In this document: positions 60,114 to 64,000 of the stretch, piece by piece | Numbering within the stretch: the first letter of the stretch is position 1 | How the letters are laid out: every line of letters starts with the position of its first letter | Origin: Metamycoplasma arthritidis | GTDB taxonomy: Bacteria; Bacillota_I; Bacilli_A; Mycoplasmatales; Metamycoplasmataceae | Assembly: GCF_900660715.1 (NCBI RefSeq) | Contig: NZ_LR215047.1 | Span: forward strand, 742,210 to 806,209 | Reading direction: 5' to 3' | DNA length: 64,000 nt | The notes under the pieces: model-generated | The model's database searches: none | What the model was told of the DNA's origin: nothing | The model's input: the letters and a program-made list of their open reading frames with translations, nothing else | Position numbers and translations under genes: made by a program

Positions 60114-61120
60114 TACTTATTAAGTGCTCCAGAATATTTAATTAGTCGTTTATTTTCTAAATATCCTCGTCCAGCTTTGGCAATAAGTTTGCCATTTAGT
60201 CGTGTTGCATCAGCGCTAAAATGCACATTTATTTTTAATAAAGCTTCGCCTACACCATAAGTGTCTACGGGAGCGCCTAAACTTTCAAAATAAGCAATTT
60301 TTTTAGCATCAAAACCACTTGAAACAGTAATTTTAACATGCTTACCACCGTGAGAGTCTAGTGCTTTGCGTAAGTTTTTTACTTGATCAGGAGTAACACC
60401 TCATTGATTTGAATCTTGTTCAAACATTTTGTCAATCATAGATTTAGAAGTGTCAATTCTTACCCCTTTTAGTTCGTCTTTAAAACGAGCAAGGCATGCT
60501 AACGAATCGTTGATAACATCGTTATGGAAATCGACTAAAGCATAAAGCTCATCTTCAGGAAAAGTATTGTGATAAGCTTCGCAAGCTTTTACTAAATCGC
60601 CATCAAACATTTGAATTAATGCATGGGGCATACTGCCATAAGTTCTTGAAGCATCGAAATTTGAAGATGCAAAACTAGAGTGATTTTTAATACCGCCAAC
60701 TTCAATTGCGTGAGCGTCGTTTAGCTGGTTAATATAATGATCAGCGCGATCGGCCATACTTACAATATTTTTACCGTTAGCGGCTTTTACAATTCGGTAT
60801 GCGTTAGTTGCAATTGAACTTTGACGCGCAAGAATACCATCGATGATTCCTTCTCAAATGCCAAAATCATGGTAGCTACCTTCGAGTTCTAAACAAACTT
60901 CACGGTTTTTAACAATTGTTCCTTCAGGCAAATATTTGATTGTATATTTTGATGTATCGGTATTTTCTTCTAGTAGTTTAATTACTTCGTTGATACCACA
61001 AAGCATTACATCGTTATGGCGTTGAAAAAACTGTAAAGTAACAACGTTATTTGGCAAATACTTTTCAGAGATTTCTTTGGTTTGGTGAAAATATAAAGAG
61101 ATTTTGTCAGTTAATTTCAT
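60113..61120 (-). CDS. pncB: Nicotinate phosphoribosyltransferase
   Basis: This 335-residue enzyme makes nicotinate mononucleotide from nicotinate and PRPP, the entry to NAD salvage. The N-terminal VTLQFFQRHNDVMLCGI, the phosphate-handling FASSNFDASRTYGSMPHALIQ (with the His region of the family) and VTVSSGFDAKKIAYF and DTYGVGEAL in the C-terminal barrel support this. It is shorter than the E. coli enzyme, as in other Firmicutes-type PncB. ATG 61120 follows TATTATGAGG. The next gene is coupled by a one-base overlap. Confidence 0.9.
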
Positions 61121-61165
61121 GATTTATACCTCATAATAATAAAAAAAATTATACTAAAAATATCG

Positions 61166-61193
61166 CTAAAAAAACCAAGCCATCTTGGCTTGG
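61166..61193 (-). terminator. Terminator of the rpmH-rnpA-yidC operon
   Basis: On the minus strand ACCAAGCC/GGCTTGGT with a 5-base loop is followed by TTTTTT. It lies 15 bases after the yidC stop. Confidence 0.9.
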
Positions 61194-61207
61194 TAATTCT
61201 TATTTTA

Positions 61208-63160
61208 CTATGATGTTCTTGGGAATAGTTTTGGTTCAACTTTTTCTTTGAAATATTTGGTTTTTTGGAAATAGTGAACAAAGATGTGTTGTAGAATAGT
61301 TCAAATCCCCCCAATAATTCAATAAATTTGTAGCCCAGCACTAAAGATAACACCAATACCAATAAAGATAAGAGAAATAATATTAAACTTCTTGTTTTCT
61401 TTTTTTAGTGCAGCTTGCTGGTACGCATTAGCCCGTAAGGATTTTTTCTTACGATTGAGAATCTTCGGCATATACTGTGCCAGTGCTTGAATACCGACTG
61501 AGAAAATAATAATCGGTAAGTAAATTAAATCGCCAGCAATTACTCTTCTAATTGAAGATGTTGAAAGTTGAATTGAATATCAAGTTGCTTGTTTAATTTC
61601 TGGAGATGCAGAAATGATTCTAAAGACCACAATTAGAATCGGAAGTGTGATAAATGATGATATTAATCCACTTCACGGTGAAATTTTTTCTTTTTTGTAT
61701 AGTTCCGCGATTTCTAGTTGTTTACGTTGTTGCATTTGCTTATCGCTTTTATATTCAGCATACTTAGCTTCGATTTTGGCTTTTTTCTGATTGAACTCTT
61801 CCATTCTCGATTGACTAAAAGTAGCTTTAAAAGAAACGGCAAAAGCAATTAACCTAACGATGATAACGGTAACAACTAAGGCTAGAATAACACTTCATCC
61901 AGTAGTACCTAGCCCGGTTATAATGGCATTCATAAATAAGTTAACTGGTTGCACAAATAATCCATAGAAAGGTCCAAGACCTCAATAATCTTTAGCAGTT
62001 GCCAAAGCCTTTTGAGGAGTAGAGCTATTAGCATCAAATAATGACGATAGTAAGCTATCTTTGCTATAGTTACCCAAATTATTGATGTGAGTAATGCTAT
62101 AGATTTGTGTGCCATTTTCTACTCTAGAACCTAGAATATGTTTTGTTAGTTGTAAATAGCTTCCAATAGCAGCCCGGTAACTTCTTGCAAAATTAGCGAC
62201 AATATTACCTTCTGAAGTTGTTAAACCCTTATCTTCATTTTCATTAGCACTTACTTTAGTTTTTAGTTTATTAAAGTAAGCGGTAGCTTTTTCTAAAAAT
62301 GTGGTTCCATTTTCTGAGGCAATTAAATCTTTGAATTCTTTATATCATTTGAGTTTAGGATCGTTTTGATGCTCTTCTCAATATTTAAGCGTTTCATTGG
62401 TAAGAATTTGAAAAATGTCACGTAAATATACTTCTCTAGGATCGGCTCCAGCAGGTAAGTAATTAAGAACTTTTGCGTCATCATATGCTTTTAAGCGGTT
62501 GTATAGGACATCAACTTTTCCATTTGCTTGTTTTTTGGTATGGAATACTGGCGCTGGCATTAAAACTTGTTCAAATTTAGTCAAAGGTTTATAAACTTTA
62601 GTTGCAGTGTTTTCTTTGCCGTTTCCTAAATTGTAATATGCATAGCGATCATCTTTTGAATATAGATAACCACCATCATTGCCTTGGGTGATATTTTCAT
62701 ATTCGCCATTGGCATTTTTAGTGTTTTTTTGCAGTTGAAGACCAAGAGTTTTTGAACCGTAACTTCCATAGGTTGCGCCGGTTTCTTCGTCTTGTTTTCT
62801 TAGCTTTTCAACCACACTAGGATCTTTTAAACCAAGATAAGTGTTTGCAGTTACGTTATTAACGTCGCTATTCACTCTAGTAAATGAATTGGTAATTGGA
62901 TTGTATCTAAGAGTTTCAATGTTTGGTGAAATTCGTTTAGATGTGGTGTAAAGTTCTTGACCCGAGCCAACTTTGATTCCTGAACGCCCAGTAAACGATT
63001 GCACGCAACCTACAAGCCCGATTGAAACAAAGATGATAATTAAGATAATTTTCACTCATTTTCAAACTTTAAGAAAAATTTGTCTTGAGTGTCGATCGTT
63101 GTTGTTAAGATTATTTTTAACTTTGAACGAATCGTAGTGTTTAGACTTTTCGCTTGCCAT
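61208..63160 (-). CDS. yidC: Membrane protein insertase YidC/Oxa1
   Basis: This 650-residue insertase places proteins in the membrane, alone or with SecYEG. A first span with a lipobox-like SIGLVGC (Cys52) is followed by a large extracytoplasmic domain (about 55-390), then the conserved five-span core with SVILALVVTVIIVRLIAF and the helical hairpin SQSRMEEFNQKKAKIEAKYAEYK. A LPIIIFSVGIQALAQY span and a basic tail come last. I start at ATG 63160, inside rnpA (20-base overlap), the classic order rpmH-rnpA-yidC. Confidence 0.95.
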
Positions 63161-63479
63161 TCTTAACTATCCTTTCATAAAGATTTTTAATTTCTTGTTG
63201 CTTAGTTTTGAAATCAAGCGACAAGAAGGTTTTTCTAGCAATGATTATGGTACGAAATAAAATATTAGTTTTATCTAGTTCTCTAATAATTGCTCTAATT
63301 TGATTACGGTAGTGATTTCGCATCACGGCATTAGCAAATTGTTTGGGAATGGAAATTCCGACTTGAAAAATCTCGCTAGGCACATAGTAAATAATCAAAT
63401 TTTTCGATACGACTTGTTTGCGTGCTGCTAAAACCGCCTTAAATTCTCAGTTCTTTTTAAGCACATGCTTATTAGTCAT
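63141..63479 (-). CDS. rnpA: Ribonuclease P protein component
   Basis: This 112-residue basic protein pairs with the RNase P RNA to trim tRNA 5' ends. The RNR-like core is MRNHYRNQIRAIIREL, and VGISIPKQFANAVMRN is typical of the family. The start is ATG 63479 (MTNKHVLKKNWEFKAVL, with Trp from TGA). It overlaps yidC by 20 bases and follows rpmH by 29 bases. Confidence 0.95.
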
Positions 63480-63508
63480 AATAATCTAAAATAAACAAAA
63501 ATATCAAA

Positions 63509-63655
63509 CTATTTTTCGTCTGATACTGTTAATTTACTTCTTCCTTTTGCACGTCTAGCTGCTAAAACTTTTCTTCCGTTTTTAGTTTGCATTCTAGCCA
63601 TAAAACCATGAACTTTAATGTGTTTACGTTTTTTAGGTTGGTAAGTTCTTTTCAT
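63509..63655 (-). CDS. rpmH: Ribosomal protein L34
   Basis: This 48-residue basic protein begins [18 protein letters not shown] and continues [20 protein letters not shown], the near-invariant L34 sequence. It is a component of the large ribosomal subunit. ATG 63655 is preceded by AAAAAGGAGATGTC. It is the first gene of the rpmH-rnpA-yidC operon next to the presumed origin. Confidence 0.98.
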   Translation of the reverse strand: MKRTYQPKKRKHIKVHGFMARMQTKNGRKVLAARRAKGRSKLTVSDEK

Positions 63656-64000
63656 GACATCTCCTTTTTGAAAATTTGTAAATTATTTTAAATAGTTTTC
63701 TACATAAATTTAGCAAAATAACTTTACACATTTTACCAAAAATGGGTCCCTTTAATTTATAAATATCTTTTTATATTTAGAATAGCAAAAATCAAGCAAA
63801 TTAAGTTAGGGATTTATTGACAGGATTTTTAACAACAATTTTTGGTTGTTATTTTATTGTGTAGATCTTTTAAATATTGCTATTATAAAGCGGATTTTTT
63901 TAAAAAAATGATGTTATTAAAATTGTTAATAATTCCAAAAAAAATTCCGATTTTACGGCTTTTGAAAATGGCTCGCTTTTATCTACTATAATATCAAATT
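63656..64000. other. Intergenic region, probable oriC flank
   Basis: This AT-rich region lies upstream of rpmH, which in mycoplasmas is the dnaA-proximal origin flank. It holds DnaA-box-like TTTACACA (about 63723) and TGTGTAGAT (about 63859), a hairpin TAACAAC/GTTGTTA at 63830-63851 with a T-rich tail, and a rightward promoter-like pair at the very end. I see no gene. The origin role is inferred from gene order. Confidence 0.5.
63962..63992 (+). promoter_or_regulatory. Candidate rightward promoter at the window edge (for dnaA?)
   Basis: TTGAAA at 63962-63967 and TATAAT at 63987-63992, spacer 19. It points out of the window, where dnaA would be expected. Confidence 0.45.

Overview
The window reads as a low-GC mollicute chromosome that uses UGA as tryptophan: nearly every gene here is open only if in-frame TGA is read through, and true stops are TAA or TAG. 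The arginine deiminase closely resembles those of Mycoplasma hominis and M. arginini, and the lipoproteins, the PstC-PstA fusion and the coiled-coil-decorated ABC transporters fit the arginine-using M. hominis group. The exact species cannot be fixed from the sequence. The right edge (rpmH, rnpA, yidC pointing left) is the usual flank of oriC/dnaA, so the window probably ends at the replication origin.

Layout. 1-3.8 kb: end of a nucleoside (BMP-type) ABC importer operon, with coiled-coil tails on the ATPase and on one permease. 4.0-7.4 kb: a leftward cassette of an AbiEii-like nucleotidyltransferase, a papain-like cysteine peptidase broken by an in-frame TAA, and a multi-pass membrane protein; this is the least ordinary part of the window. 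7.8-9.7 kb: tandem DHH phosphoesterases. 9.9-17.4 kb: a second ABC importer operon made of a solute-binding lipoprotein, a thermonuclease lipoprotein, a MalK-like ATPase with a roughly 270-residue coiled-coil insertion, two permeases and a tiny membrane protein. It is followed by a diverged paralogue of the binding lipoprotein (17.5-19.0 kb).

19.1-29.3 kb, leftward: M13 peptidase, a degenerate GGDEF/EAL-like membrane protein, PcrA/UvrD, an RDD protein, a glycosyltransferase, AsnS and SerS. 29.6-35.6 kb, rightward: RecD2-like helicase, Pth, TilS and FtsH. 35.7-37.9 kb, leftward: trigger factor and a DUF3196-like protein. 38-48.7 kb, rightward: enolase, LysS, a phosphate importer (PstS, fused PstC-PstA, PstB, PhoU), PlsY, an old-yellow-enzyme oxidoreductase and a coiled-coil surface protein.

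48.8-53.6 kb: flavodoxin, tRNA-Ser, a second thermonuclease lipoprotein, RpoE (delta), arginine deiminase, an endonuclease I lipoprotein and tRNA-Lys. 53.7-59.4 kb: a lipoprotein-17-type repeat protein, an ABC-F ATPase and aminopeptidase C. 59.4-63.7 kb, leftward: a membrane protein, nicotinate phosphoribosyltransferase, YidC, RnpA and RpmH.

Taken together, the genes describe a wall-less parasite living on imported nucleosides, phosphate, peptides and arginine. Three exported nucleases, two nucleoside/sugar-type importers and the DHH nanoRNases form a coherent nucleic-acid scavenging theme. Arginine deiminase and glycolytic enolase supply energy metabolism.
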